From JAJPKK01 sp963824905 (GTDB lineage: Bacteria > Pseudomonadota > Alphaproteobacteria > Rhizobiales > Xanthobacteraceae), in contig CAWGRH010000009.1 in the NCBI GenBank assembly GCA_963824905.1, forward strand, positions 1 through 64,000: a stretch of DNA of 64,000 nt, given 5' to 3'. The number at the start of each line of letters is the position of its first letter. The stretch's first letter is position 1. The translations under genes and the position numbers were made by a program. The notes beneath the pieces were generated by a model. It was not told the DNA's origin and ran no database searches. It saw only the letters and a program-made list of their open reading frames with translations. Shown here in pieces: positions 33,290 through 43,604 of the stretch.

Positions 33290-35389
33290 TTACCCGGCGC
33301 CGAGCAGCCGGACCGCCTCGTCGCGCTCGAAGAGATAGAGCAGGGTGCGCAGCGCCTTGCCACGCTCGCCCGCAAGCATGGGATCGCGCGCGAGGATCAA
33401 GGCGGCGTCGTCCCGCGCGGTGCGCAGGAGCTCGCCATGCACGGAAAGCTCGGCGATGCGGAAGCCGGGGTCGCCGCTCTGGCGCGTGCCGAGCACGTCG
33501 CCGCCGCCGCGCAGGCGCAGATCCTCCTCGGCGATGCGAAAGCCGTCCTCGGTCTCGCGCATGATCGCGAGCCGCGCCTTGGCGGTGTCGCCGAGCGGCG
33601 TGCGGTAGAGCAGGAGGCAGGTCGAGTGGCCGCTGCCGCGCCCGATGCGGCCGCGCAACTGATGAAGCTGCGAAAGCCCGAACCGCTCGGCATGCTCGAT
33701 GATCATGACCGTCGCCTCGGGCACATCGACGCCGACCTCGATCACCGTGGTGGCGACGAGGATGCGGCTCTCGCCGGCGGCGAAGCGCGCCATCGCGGCG
33801 TCCTTGTCGGCGCCCTTCATCCGCCCGTGCACGAGATCGACCGCGTTCCCGAAGCTCACCTCCAGGGCGGCGAAGCGTTCTTGCGCCGCGGCGAGATCGC
33901 TGGTCTCGGATTCCTCGACCAGCGGACAGACCCAATAGATGCGGCGCTCTTCGGAAAGCGCGCGCCCGACCGCGGCCATCACCTCGTCGAGGCGATCGAG
34001 CGGGATGGTGCGGGTGTCGATCGGCAGCCGCCCGGCCGGCTTCTCCTTGAGCTCGGAGACGTCCATGTCGCCGAAGGCGGTCAGCACCAGCGTGCGCGGG
34101 ATCGGCGTCGCGGTCATGACCAGCACGTCGACCGCCGCACCCTTGCGGGCGAGCGCCAGGCGCTGGTGCACGCCGAAGCGGTGCTGCTCGTCGACGATGG
34201 CGAGCGCAAGATCACGAAAATCCACCTCGTCCTGGAACAGCGCATGGGTGCCGACCAGGAGATCGATCTCGCCCGCGGCGAGGCGGTCGAGAACGCCGGT
34301 CCGCTCGCGGCCGCGTTCGCGCCCGGTGAGAATCGCGATCCGCAGCCCGGCAGCCGCGGCGAGTGGTGCGACGGTCTTGTGATGCTGGCGCGCGAGAATT
34401 TCCGTCGGCGCCATCAACGCGGCCTGTCCCCCGGACTCGATCACCCCGGCGGCGGCGAGCAGCGCGACGACCGTCTTGCCGGAGCCGACGTCGCCCTGGA
34501 GCAGGCGCAGCATGCGCTGCGGCGCGGCGAGATCGACATTGATGTCGGCGAGCGCCTTGACCTGGCTGCCGGTGAGCTTGAACGGCAGCGCCGCGATGAT
34601 CCGCGCCTGGAGGTCCGCCTTGTGCTCGCGGGCCCGGCCGCCGCGCCGTCCCATGTGGGCGCGCACCAGGGCGAGCGCGAGCTGTCCCGCCAGCATCTCG
34701 TCATAGGCGAGCCGCGACCATGCCGGCCCTTGCCAGGAAAGATCGGCGGGCTCGGCCGGACGATGCAGGGTGCGCAGCGCGTCGGCAAAGCTCGGCCATT
34801 TCTCGCGTGCGACGAGCGGCGGATCGAGCCACTCGGGCAATGGCGGCACCTTTTCGACGGCGGCGCCGATGGTGCGGCGCAGCGCCTGCGCCGTCAGGCC
34901 CTCGGTGAGCGGATAGACCGGCTGGATCGCCGGCATGTTCGCTAGCTCGGCCTCCGCGACCACGAAGTCCGGATGCACCATCTGGAGCATGCCGTCATAC
35001 ATCGCCATGGTGCCGGACACGATGCGACGCTGGCCGACCGGCAGCAGGCGGTCGATGTAATCCTTGCGGGCATTGAAATAGGTGATGACGACGTCGCCGG
35101 TGTCGTCGCTCGCATAGATGAGGTAGGGCGAGCGCGGCCGGTTCGGTGGGGGAGGGCGATGCCGGTCGACCGTCACCGCAACGGTGACGACGCTGCCGGG
35201 CACGACATCCCGCAGCACCGGCCGCGCTCGTCGGTCGACGGCGCCGGTCGGCAGGTGCAACAGGAGATCGACGACGCGCGGCGTCTCCTCGCGGCCGAGC
35301 AGGCGGCGGTAGAGCCGCGCGACCTTGTCGCCGATTCCCGGCAGCGCCGTGATCGCCGCGAACAGGGGATCGAGAATACTGGGACGCAT
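33290..35389 (-). CDS. recG: ATP-dependent DNA helicase RecG
   Basis: 699 residues from ATG 35389 (MRPSILDPLFAAITALPGIG). It has the N-terminal wedge/OB domain, then SF2 helicase motifs: Walker A GDVGSGKT, DEQH box (VDEQHRFG), motif III TATPIPRT, and motif VI (QLRGRIGRG). RecG reverses stalled replication forks and branch-migrates junctions. In many alphaproteobacteria recG lies beside sdhE-mfd; here it is about 26 kb away from them. Normal length with no breaks. Confidence 0.97.
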   Translation of the reverse strand: MRPSILDPLFAAITALPGIGDKVARLYRRLLGREETPRVVDLLLHLPTGAVDRRARPVLRDVVPGSVVTVAVTVDRHRPPPPNRPRSPYLIYASDDTGDVVITYFNARKDYIDRLLPVGQRRIVSGTMAMYDGMLQMVHPDFVVAEAELANMPAIQPVYPLTEGLTAQALRRTIGAAVEKVPPLPEWLDPPLVAREKWPSFADALRTLHRPAEPADLSWQGPAWSRLAYDEMLAGQLALALVRAHMGRRGGRAREHKADLQARIIAALPFKLTGSQVKALADINVDLAAPQRMLRLLQGDVGSGKTVVALLAAAGVIESGGQAALMAPTEILARQHHKTVAPLAAAAGLRIAILTGRERGRERTGVLDRLAAGEIDLLVGTHALFQDEVDFRDLALAIVDEQHRFGVHQRLALARKGAAVDVLVMTATPIPRTLVLTAFGDMDVSELKEKPAGRLPIDTRTIPLDRLDEVMAAVGRALSEERRIYWVCPLVEESETSDLAAAQERFAALEVSFGNAVDLVHGRMKGADKDAAMARFAAGESRILVATTVIEVGVDVPEATVMIIEHAERFGLSQLHQLRGRIGRGSGHSTCLLLYRTPLGDTAKARLAIMRETEDGFRIAEEDLRLRGGGDVLGTRQSGDPGFRIAELSVHGELLRTARDDAALILARDPMLAGERGKALRTLLYLFERDEAVRLLGAG

Positions 35390-35660
35390 TATTGCAGTCT
35401 GTGGCACCGCGCGGCGTCGGGCAACGCGCCGATGTCCTTGTCTTTAGTTTGCGCGAATCGGCTCGGTCGTCAGCCGCTCTCCGGCCGCGCACCGTGATGC
35501 CGATTTCAATCCGTCGATGGTCGCGCGAGTCTACACGAAACATCCGCGGACACCGCGCAAAACCATTCAGTTCAAACAAGTTTATCGCCGGATGTGACCG
35601 GCCTACAACAGACTTGTGCGGTGCAATGGTGTACAAATTTTACCGACGAAAATTTACACG

Positions 35661-36501
35661 ATGACCGGGGGGTTCACTTTGAAAAGAACGCTTCTTGCCG
35701 GTATCGCGCTCGGCGTTCTCGCCGCGCCTGCAATGGCTGCCGACATGTACGTCAAGGCGCCGGCGCCGTACCCGTATCTGTGGAACGGCTTCTACGCCGG
35801 CCTTAACGTCGGCTATGCCGACGAGCAGAGCACGTTCACGACCGCGGCGAACCCGACATCCGATCTCGCCCTCGGCGTCGTGCCCGGCGTGTCCGAAGGT
35901 CTCGCCGCGTTGTCGAGCGGCCGCATCACCACCAACAGCGGCATGGGTTTCATCGGCGGCGGGCAGGTCGGCTACAACCTTCAGCTGGGCAACCTCTGGG
36001 TCGCCGGCCTCGAAGCCGACATCCAGGGCAAGAGCGGAACGAGCAACGGCACGGTCGCGGCCGGAGCTGTGGTGGTCGGCGTTCCCGTCACGTCGGTTCA
36101 GACGGTCAACGCGTCGACGGATTGGCTCGGCACGGTGCGCGGGCGCTTCGGCATATTGGTGTCGCCGACTTGGCTCGTCTATTTCACCGGCGGCCTCGCT
36201 TATGGCGGCAGCAGCGGCAACAGCACGCTCACCCAGTCGGGCAGCAACGGCTTCGCTCGGCGTCGGGACCGGCAATTTTTCGAATACCCGCATCGGCTAC
36301 ACGCTCGGCGGCGGCGCCGAATGGATGTTTGCGCGGAACTGGAGCGCCAAGGTCGAGTACCTCTTCTACGATCTCGGCACCACCAACTTCTCCTATGCGG
36401 CAACCTCGGGCTTCTTCTTGACCCCGGTCTACCAGACCGTTTCGAATACCGTGCACCTGGAAGGGAACATCGCGCGGGTCGGCGTGAACTATCACTTCTG
36501 A
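35661..36501 (+). CDS. Outer-membrane beta-barrel protein, Omp25/31-like (frameshifted)
   Basis: The start is ATG 35661 or, with a better ribosome-binding site, TTG 35679, giving a signal peptide (LKRTLLAGIALGVLAAPAMA) and the typical mature start ADMYVKAPAPYPYLWNGFYA. The frame changes near 36252; deleting one T there gives a 279-residue barrel ending GNIARVGVNYHF with the terminal Phe of outer-membrane proteins. Typical strands are GLNVGYADE, GGGQVGYNLQ, GLEADIQGK and AKVEYLFYDLG. Divergent from recG. Confidence 0.85.
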
Positions 36502-36743
36502 GAAGGCGCGCCGGCGTCACGATGGGTTCCGTCTCGAGGCCCTGAAGAGCAGATTGCTTTTCGGGGCCGTTTGCTTGGCGCCTGTTCGATGCCGCCGCCG
36601 TCTGTCGCGGGTCTCGTGCGCCGACCGATGCTTTCAAGCCTTTGTGATCATTGCTCGCCACCCCGCGACCACGGGAACCATGGATTCCCGTGACGATCCG
36701 CTATGATCGCGCCTGTCTTTGCGCCGCATCGACGAGGCCCGCG

Positions 36744-37373
36744 ATGGATCAAGCCCTGCCCGACCCCACCCGGCGCGATTTCCTTTACATCGCGACCGCC
36801 GGCTTTGCCGGCGTCGGGGCCATCGCCGCGATGGTGCCGTTCGTCGCCCAGATGAACCCGGATGCCTCGACCATCGCCTCGGGCGGGCCGGTCGAGTTCG
36901 ACGTGAGCAAGCTCGCGCCCGGCCAGCAGGCGATGATCTTCTGGCGCGCCCGGCCGATCTTCATCGTCAACCGGCCGCAAGCGGCGCTCGCGACGCTCAC
37001 CGACCCGAAGCTCGTCGCGCAGCTCGCCGATCCCAATTCGCAGGAGCGCCAGCAGCCGCCCTATGCGGTCAATCCCAATCGCTCGATCAAGCCGGAGTTC
37101 GCCGTTCTCGTCGGCATCTGCACCCATCTCGGCTGCATTCCGAAGTTCTTCCCCGACCCGAGCCCGAACGACCCGGCGGCGAACTGGCTCGGCGGCTACT
37201 TCTGCCCCTGCCATGGCTCGAAATACGACCTCGCGGGCCGTGTGTTCAAAAGCGTGCCGGCGCCCTACAACCTGCCGGTCCCGCCCTATCATTTCGTCAA
37301 CGAGAAGACCCTCCGCGTCGGTGAAAATCCGCCCAATGTGACGTGGGACTTCGGCGAGATCCTGCAGATTTGA
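36744..37373 (+). CDS. petA: Rieske iron-sulfur protein, ubiquinol-cytochrome c reductase type
   Basis: 209 residues from ATG 36744. The N-terminal Tat-type start (DPTRRDFLYIATAGFAGVGA) anchors it in the membrane. The 2Fe-2S ligands are in CTHLGC and CPCHGS. It belongs to the bc1 complex Rieske family. Unusually, no cytochrome b or c1 gene follows; the next gene is an SMP-30 protein. It may be a second copy or a Rieske protein for another complex. Confidence 0.88.
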   Translation: MDQALPDPTRRDFLYIATAGFAGVGAIAAMVPFVAQMNPDASTIASGGPVEFDVSKLAPGQQAMIFWRARPIFIVNRPQAALATLTDPKLVAQLADPNSQERQQPPYAVNPNRSIKPEFAVLVGICTHLGCIPKFFPDPSPNDPAANWLGGYFCPCHGSKYDLAGRVFKSVPAPYNLPVPPYHFVNEKTLRVGENPPNVTWDFGEILQI

Positions 37374-37459
37374 GCCGGGGCCGGGCGAGCCCGCTTTCGC
37401 CAATTCCGCGCGACCGTTATCGCGGCTACAATCCCGGGATAACCAAGGGAGGATCAAAC

Positions 37460-38383
37460 ATGACCGCGTGGCATTTAAGTGCAATCGGGGCCGCACTGAT
37501 CGCGACGGCGCTTCCGGCGCTGGGGCAGGCGCAGGGAATTCCCGGCGTGCTCGCGCCCGGGGCAACGCCGGAGCTGGTGCAGGAGGGCTTCAAGTTCACC
37601 GAAGGCCCGCTCGCCGCCGACGGCGGCCTCTATTTCTCCGACATTCCGGCGGGCCGGACCTACTTCCTCGATCCCGGCGGCAAGATCGCGCCGGTGCGCG
37701 AGAACACCAACGGCGCCAACGGCATCGCGCTCAACAAGGCCGGCGAGCTTCTGTTCGTGGAAGGCGAGGGCAAGCGCGTCTCGAAGCGCAACAAGGACGG
37801 CAGCATGACGACGGTGACCGAAGGTCCCGCCGGCAAGCCGCTGCTCTCGCCCAACGATCTCATTCTCGACGCCAAGGGCGGCATCTACTTCACCGATCCC
37901 GGCCCGCGGCCGGTGGTGCCGGGACGCCCGACCGCTGTCTATTACCTGCCGGCAGGAACCAAGGAGCCGGTGCTGATCGACGGAGGGGTGGCGCGGCCCA
38001 ACGGACTCACGCTGACGAACGACGGCAAGACCCTGATCGTCGACGACACCATCGGTCCCACGGTGTTCGCCTACGATGTGCAGCCCGACGGCAGCGTGAA
38101 GAACAAGCGCGCCTTCGCCCAGCTGCGCGATATCCCCGACGGCAAGGAAAGCGGCGCCGACGGGCTCGCGATCGACAGCAACGACCGCCTCTACATCACG
38201 ACCGTCGCCGGCGTGCAGGTGTTCGACGCCAAGGGCCAGTATCTCGGCACGATCAAGGCCGGTCGTCAGGCCGCCAACGTCGCCTTCGGCGGCCCGGACA
38301 AGAAGACGCTCTACCTGACCGCGCGCGAAGGCCTCTACAAGGTGAACACGCTCGCCCAGGGACCCGACCGCCCCGGCAAGTAG
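37460..38383 (+). CDS. Secreted SMP-30/gluconolactonase-like protein
   Basis: 307 residues from ATG 37460 (AAGGGAGG upstream), with a signal peptide ending GQAQG. It has six-bladed propeller segments with the family metal sites: FTEGPLAADGGLYFSDI, NGIALNKAGELLFVEGEG, SPNDLILDAKGGIYFTDPG and RPNGLTLTNDGKTLIVDD. Members are Ca- or Zn-dependent lactonases; an export signal suggests a periplasmic sugar-lactone or ester substrate. Confidence 0.88.
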   Translation: MTAWHLSAIGAALIATALPALGQAQGIPGVLAPGATPELVQEGFKFTEGPLAADGGLYFSDIPAGRTYFLDPGGKIAPVRENTNGANGIALNKAGELLFVEGEGKRVSKRNKDGSMTTVTEGPAGKPLLSPNDLILDAKGGIYFTDPGPRPVVPGRPTAVYYLPAGTKEPVLIDGGVARPNGLTLTNDGKTLIVDDTIGPTVFAYDVQPDGSVKNKRAFAQLRDIPDGKESGADGLAIDSNDRLYITTVAGVQVFDAKGQYLGTIKAGRQAANVAFGGPDKKTLYLTAREGLYKVNTLAQGPDRPGK

Positions 38384-38458
38384 CGTTCAGCCATCGGGAG
38401 CCCCGCTTTTCCTCCCGGCTTCGGGACGGGCTGGGCGGGGCTCTTGCGGCCAGCCGGC

Positions 38459-38983
38459 GTGGCCTTTGCCATCACCATAAGGGCTCCGGGCGAAGCCGGT
38501 GCACCGCTGCGCGCATACTGGAAACGGTTTGCGCGCTTCGAAGCGGTGCCTTCGATGGCGGCTCTTTCCTACCCCCCGCACGTTACGCTCGCCGTCTATG
38601 AGCACATCCGCGAGGATCGATTACGCGACGCCCTGCATCGGGCATTCGGCGGACAAGGTGCCATCTCGCTGCGGTTTTGCAGGTTGGCGCGTTTTGAAGA
38701 ACCAAATCTCGTTTTTTGGGCGGCGCCCGACCCCTGCGAGCCGCTCCTGCTGGCGCATGCCGCAATTCACCGGGCCATCGATCCGGCATTGTGTGAGGCC
38801 CATTATCGGCCGGAGAACTGGGTGCCGCATTGTACGCTGGCGACGCATGTCACCGGTGCCGATAAGGCCGGCGCGCTCGCTCTGGCCGACGAGCCGATCG
38901 ATGCGTTCGAAGTCAGGTTTGGCTGGGCGGATTGTGTGGAATTCTATCCGGTCCGCATTATCGACGAACTCAGGTTGGAGTGA
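38459..38983 (+). CDS. 2H phosphoesterase (2'-5' RNA ligase-like) protein
   Basis: 174 residues with GTG 38459 as the likely start (MAFAITIRAPGE); a TTG five codons earlier is open too. The two HxT motifs of the 2H superfamily are present: HVTL in PPHVTLAVYE and HCTL in WVPHCTLATH, with a two-lobed layout. Relatives hydrolyse cyclic phosphates or ligate RNA; the biological substrate is unknown. Standalone gene. No gene is seen from 38984 to 39225. Confidence 0.8.
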   Translation: MAFAITIRAPGEAGAPLRAYWKRFARFEAVPSMAALSYPPHVTLAVYEHIREDRLRDALHRAFGGQGAISLRFCRLARFEEPNLVFWAAPDPCEPLLLAHAAIHRAIDPALCEAHYRPENWVPHCTLATHVTGADKAGALALADEPIDAFEVRFGWADCVEFYPVRIIDELRLE

Positions 38984-39225
38984 CGGGCTGCAAAGGGGCC
39001 GGCGCGAACTTTGTTCGTCTGGCACCGTTCGGCGCGTGCCCGATCGCGTACGCTCTTGCTCAATTGATGAGCAATGCAAGCCTGCGAATTGATCAGGGAC
39101 CATTCACGGCTTGAATATGTAAAACTGCACGCCGCATTGCAGAACTGGGCATTTCTTTTGCAGGTGACGAGGCCAACAATGATCGGGTGGCGGAAGATCG
39201 CGGCGATCTTTCTGGAGCTCGTCAC

Positions 39226-40011
39226 ATGCGGCAGGTCACCGGCGTATTGCAAAGCCCGAGGCTCAGGCGCGGCGCCGAGCTGGCGATCGGGCCCCTGCTG
39301 CTCATCGTGTTGTGGTGGATCGCGTTCAAGGGCGAGCTCGTCAACAAGGACCTCCTGCCTTCGCCGATCGAGACGCTTCGCGACACCGGTGCGAACATCG
39401 CTGCCGGCAAGATCACCAACGATTTCGTCCGGACCCTCGCCCGCGTCGCCTATTCGATCCTGATCGCCGTCGTTGCCGGCGTTCCCATCGGCATCGTGCT
39501 CGGCGCCAAGGCGGCGATCTACCGTTCCGTCGAATTCCTCGTCGACTTCTTCCGCTCGACGCCGGCGACCGCGCTTTTCCCGCTCTTCCTGCTGCTGTTC
39601 GGCCTCGGCGATTTCGCCAAGATCGCGGTCGCGGCGTTCGCCGCCTGGCTCGTCATCGTCTTCAACGTCGCCTATGGCGTGATGAATGCCCGGCAGACGC
39701 GCATCCTCGCTGCGCGCTCGATGGGCGCTTCGTCGCTGCGGATATTCAAGGACGTGATCTTCTACGAAACCCTGCCGCAGACCTTCGTCGGGCTGCGCAC
39801 GGCGGTCTCGCTCGCGCTCGTCGTCATCATCGTCGCGGAGATGTTCATCGGCGCGACCGACGGCATCGGCCACCGCATCATCGACGCCCAGATCTCCTAT
39901 TCGCTGACCGACATGTACGGCTCGATCCTGATCGCCGGAGCGATGGGATACGGGCTGAACCTGATGCTTCTCATCATCGAACGCTCGGTGGTTCACTGGT
40001 CCGGCAAGTAA
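39226..40011 (+). CDS. ABC transporter permease (SsuC/TauC type)
   Basis: 261 residues from ATG 39226 (GGAG eight bases before). Six membrane spans are visible, with the EAA loop for ATPase contact in MNARQTRILAARSMGASSLR. It is the permease of an importer whose binding protein and ATPase follow directly; the family transports nitrate, sulfonates, thiamine precursors and similar compounds. Confidence 0.9.
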   Translation: MRQVTGVLQSPRLRRGAELAIGPLLLIVLWWIAFKGELVNKDLLPSPIETLRDTGANIAAGKITNDFVRTLARVAYSILIAVVAGVPIGIVLGAKAAIYRSVEFLVDFFRSTPATALFPLFLLLFGLGDFAKIAVAAFAAWLVIVFNVAYGVMNARQTRILAARSMGASSLRIFKDVIFYETLPQTFVGLRTAVSLALVVIIVAEMFIGATDGIGHRIIDAQISYSLTDMYGSILIAGAMGYGLNLMLLIIERSVVHWSGK

Positions 40012-40045
40012 TCCGGCAGGCACACCGGGACACGAGGAGGACACC

Positions 40046-41041
40046 ATGCAGACGATCAGAGTTCTCTCCGCCGCGGCGGGCGCGGCGCTGTTGCTCACGG
40101 CGTCGGGCGCGCAGGCTGCCTGCGGCAAGATGGAAAAGGTCACGGCGGTGTGGCTGCCGATCATGCAGACGACCGCCTATTTCGTCGCCCTGGAGGAGAA
40201 GCTCTTCGAGAAGGCCTGCATCGAGATCGTCTCGACCAAGATGGAGGCGCCGAACCAGATCATCGACGCCTTGATCGCGGAACGCGCCGACTTCGGCCCT
40301 CCCGGCGCCGCGGCGGGTATCGCGATGATCGCCGAATCCAAGTTTCCCGGAAAGCTGAAGGTCTTCGGCCTGCAGGGCGGCGGAATCGCAGTGAACCGCA
40401 TCAATGACGGGCTCATCGTCAAGCCGGGCAGTCCGATCAAGAGTTTCGCCGATCTCAAGGGCAAGACGCTCGGACACGTGCCGGGGATTCAGTGGCGAAC
40501 CATCTCGCGGCACATGGTGCGCGCGGCAGGGCTTTCTCCCGACACCGACGTCAAGCTCGTCGACCTCGCCGTCGCCATGCAGGTGCCCGCCGTCGTCGGC
40601 GGCACGGTCGACGCGACACTGTCGCTGGAGCCGGTGGGATCGATCGCCGTCGCTTCGGGGAAGGCCGTCCGCGCGATGACGAATCCGGTCGCCGCCGCGA
40701 TCGCCGATCCCTTCTACTCCGGCGCGTCGATCATGACGGCAAAGTTCCTCAAGGAGCGGCCCGACGTCGCGCGCAAAGTCGTGGAGGTGATCGACCAGGC
40801 GACCGATCTGGTGAACGCCGGTTTTGCGAACTACAAGCCGGTCCTCCCCAAATACACGCCGATCAAGGACGACCAGTTGGAGTTTCTCGCGCAGCCCTAT
40901 CTGCGCGGATACAAGGACCTCAACGAGACCGACATGAAGTCCTACCAGGCCTTGATCGACGTGTTCGTCAAGGAAGGCGTGATGAGCGGACCGATGAACG
41001 TGCGCGAGAAGATTCTCGCCAAATCCGACCTCGGCAACTGA
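40046..41041 (+). CDS. ABC transporter substrate-binding protein (NMT1/SsuA-like)
   Basis: 331 residues with a signal peptide (LSAAAGAALLLTASGAQA). The NMT1/THI5-like periplasmic fold is shown by VWLPIMQTTAYFVALEEKLF, IDALIAERADFGPPG, GKTLGHVPGIQWRT and GTVDATLSLEPVGSIAVASG. The ligand cannot be named; the downstream tandem nitrilase suggests a nitrile, amide or carbamoyl compound. It lies 34 bases after the permease gene. Confidence 0.9.
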   Translation: MQTIRVLSAAAGAALLLTASGAQAACGKMEKVTAVWLPIMQTTAYFVALEEKLFEKACIEIVSTKMEAPNQIIDALIAERADFGPPGAAAGIAMIAESKFPGKLKVFGLQGGGIAVNRINDGLIVKPGSPIKSFADLKGKTLGHVPGIQWRTISRHMVRAAGLSPDTDVKLVDLAVAMQVPAVVGGTVDATLSLEPVGSIAVASGKAVRAMTNPVAAAIADPFYSGASIMTAKFLKERPDVARKVVEVIDQATDLVNAGFANYKPVLPKYTPIKDDQLEFLAQPYLRGYKDLNETDMKSYQALIDVFVKEGVMSGPMNVREKILAKSDLGN

Positions 41042-41053
41042 GCGGGCGGCGCG

Positions 41054-41893
41054 ATGGGACGGGTGATGCCGATCCGAAGCCCCGGCTGGCCGGCCGCCGT
41101 CGAGCCCGCGCCGCCGCAGCCGGCGAAGGCGCAGGCAGGCCTTCGTCACCGTGCGAGGGCTCTCGCAAGAAGTTCCAGGGCAACACGATCTACGACGACT
41201 TCTCCATCGATCTTCCGATGGGCAAGTTCATCTCCGTGTTCGGGCCCAACGGCTGCGGCAAGAGCACCCTGATCAACCTGATATCTGGCCTGATGCCGAT
41301 GGATTCGGGCGAGGTGCTCTACGACGGCCAGACCATCCGGGACACCAGGATCTCCTACGTCTTCCAGAACTACCGCGAAGCGCTGTTTCCGTGGATGCGG
41401 GCGATCGACAACATCCACTATCCGCTCGAGGTCGAGCGTGTCGAGCGCAACGAGCGCCGCCGTCGCGTCGAGAAGCTGCTGGCCGATTTCGACGTGCCGT
41501 TCGATCTCAACGCCTATCCCTACACCCTGTCGGGAGGCCAGCAGCAGACCGTCTCGATCCTGCGGGCGCTGGTGACCGATCCGGAGGTGCTGTTTCTCGA
41601 CGAGCCGTTCTCCGCGCTCGACTACGAGATGACGCTGTCGATGCGCGAGCGTCTCCAGAAGATCTTCATGAAGATGCGCACGACGACCCTGCTCGTCTCC
41701 CACGATCTCGAGGAGGCGATCCAGCTCGCCGACCAGGTCGTCCTGCTTGACCCGCCGGCCGACGCGGGTCGCCGAGATCGTCGACGTCGATCTGCCGTGG
41801 CCGCGTGATCTCGACGTCACCACCGGCGAGCGGTTCATCGCGCTCAAACGGCATTGCCTCGAACGCTTCTGGCGCGAGGTGAAGCGAGACTGA
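41054..41893 (+). CDS. ABC transporter ATP-binding protein (three apparent frameshifts)
   Basis: The core is intact in one frame: Walker A GPNGCGKST, Q loop VFQNYREALFPW, signature LSGGQQQ, Walker B VLFLDEP and H loop VSHD. The N-terminus (MGRVMPIRSPGW) and C-terminus (RVAEIVDVDLPWPRDL) lie in other frames. Removing one base each at 41138/41139 (GG), 41167/41168 (AA) and 41751-41753 (CCC) gives a continuous 278-residue protein. As written the gene is broken. The clustering of three errors in homopolymers suggests sequencing error, but decay cannot be excluded. Confidence 0.82.
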
Positions 41894-41929
41894 AGCTTTC
41901 GAACCGACACGGACGAGATGGAGGCTGAC

Positions 41930-43604
41930 ATGACGAAGCGACGCTTTCGCGCCGCCGCGGTGCAAACGCTCGCGCGCCTGGGCGACTACGACCACAACAT
42001 CGCTCTCGCGACGAGCTTCGTCGAAGATGCGGTGCGGCAGGGCGCCGAGCTCGTCGTGTTCCCCGAATGCATGGACACCGGATATCTGTTCGACTCTCCC
42101 GAACATTGCCGGGCTCTCGCCGAGACGATCCCCGATGGTCCCTTCGTCGGCGCGCTGTCGCGAGCTCGCGGAGAAGCACGGGATTTACGTCGCCAGCGGC
42201 GTGACCGAGTGGGATCCGGAGAGGAAGAAGATCTTCAACAGCGGCGTCATGTTCGGCCGGAAAGGCGAGGTCGCCTGCCACTACCACAAGCAGTTCCTGG
42301 CGACCCACGATCAGAACTGGTTCGCCTTCGGCGAGCGGGGCTGCCCGGTCGTCGAGACCGATCTCGGCCGCATCGGGCTGTTGATCTGCTTCGACGGCCG
42401 CATCCCCGAGATCTTCCGCGCCATGGCGATGCAGGGCGCGGACGTCATCGTCGACATGGCGAATTTCTTCGCCATGGACCAGGCGGACATGTGGGGGCCG
42501 GCGCGCGCTTACGAGAACGGCGTCTGGCTCGTCGCGGCCACCAAGGCCGGCTACGAGCGCTCGATCTACTATCCGGGCGGCAGCATGATCGTCGATCCGA
42601 AGGGCAGGGTGGTCTCCAAGGTGCCCTACGACACCCATGGAATGGCCGTCGCGACCATCGATCTCGATCAGGCTTCGGACAAATCGATATACGCCGCGAA
42701 CGACAAGATCGCCGATCGCCGCCCGGAGACCTACGGCATCATGGCGCTGCCGTATGAAAAGACACCGGTGTTCGGGATTGCCGAGAAGCCGCTCATTCCG
42801 GCGCGGTCGGTGACCAAGGTCGCTGCAATCCAGATGCACGTGACCGGCGACTGCGCTCCGTCCGACGTCATCGACATGATCGATCACACCGCCAAGCTCG
42901 GCGTGAAGGTGCTGGCGCTGCCGGAATACGCCTTTTGCCCCTCGGCCATCCCCAATGCGGCCGAGGCTCATTCGCTGGCCGATCAGACGGCGGCGCTGCT
43001 CGCGAAGGTCTGCGGCATCGCGGCGAAGTACCAGTGCCTGATCGCGGTCCCGGGCGTCGAACGCGCGGCGGAAGGACTTTACGTCACCACGTTCCTGATC
43101 GGGCCGGACGGAAAGGGGGCGGGCAAATACCGGAAAACCCACCTCACCGCCGAAGAGCGGTCATGGGCCAAGGCCGGTGACGACTATCCGGTGTTCGAAA
43201 CGCCGTTCGGCCGGATCGGCGTGATGTCCGGATACGACGCGGTGTTCCCGGAAACGTCGCGCTGCCTCGCAATCGCCGGGGCCGACATCATTCTGTGGCC
43301 GGCCTCGCTGCGCGAGCCCTTCGAACGCGAGCTGCTCGCCGTTCCGCGTGCAGAGGACAACCGCGTCGCCGTCGTGCTGGCGAACCGGGTCGACTCGCCG
43401 TACCCGGGCGGAAGCGTCGTCATCCCGCCGAACGGCTTCCCGTTGTGGGAGATCAATGTCGTCGCACCGCGCGTCGTCAAGCTCGGCGCCGTCATGCCGA
43501 AGCACATCGATCTCGCCCTCTGCCGGCAGAAGCTGATGATCCCGAAGGTCGACATGTTCGCCAATCGGCTGGTCGAGACCTACGCCCCGATCATCGCCGC
43601 ATGA
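41930..43604 (+). CDS. Tandem two-domain nitrilase/amidohydrolase (C-N hydrolase), one frameshift
   Basis: Start at ATG 41930 (GGAGG upstream). An extra base near 42158-42161 breaks the frame; removing it gives 557 residues. Two carbon-nitrogen hydrolase domains follow one another. Domain 1 has the full triad Glu46 (VVFPEC), Lys120 (HKQF) and Cys153 (LLICFDG). Domain 2 has Glu332 (ALPEY) and Lys402 (YRKTHL), but Gly434 (MSGYDAVF) where the catalytic Cys is expected, so it is probably inactive. It would hydrolyse a nitrile, amide or carbamoyl bond in the compound imported by the upstream ABC system. Confidence 0.87.
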
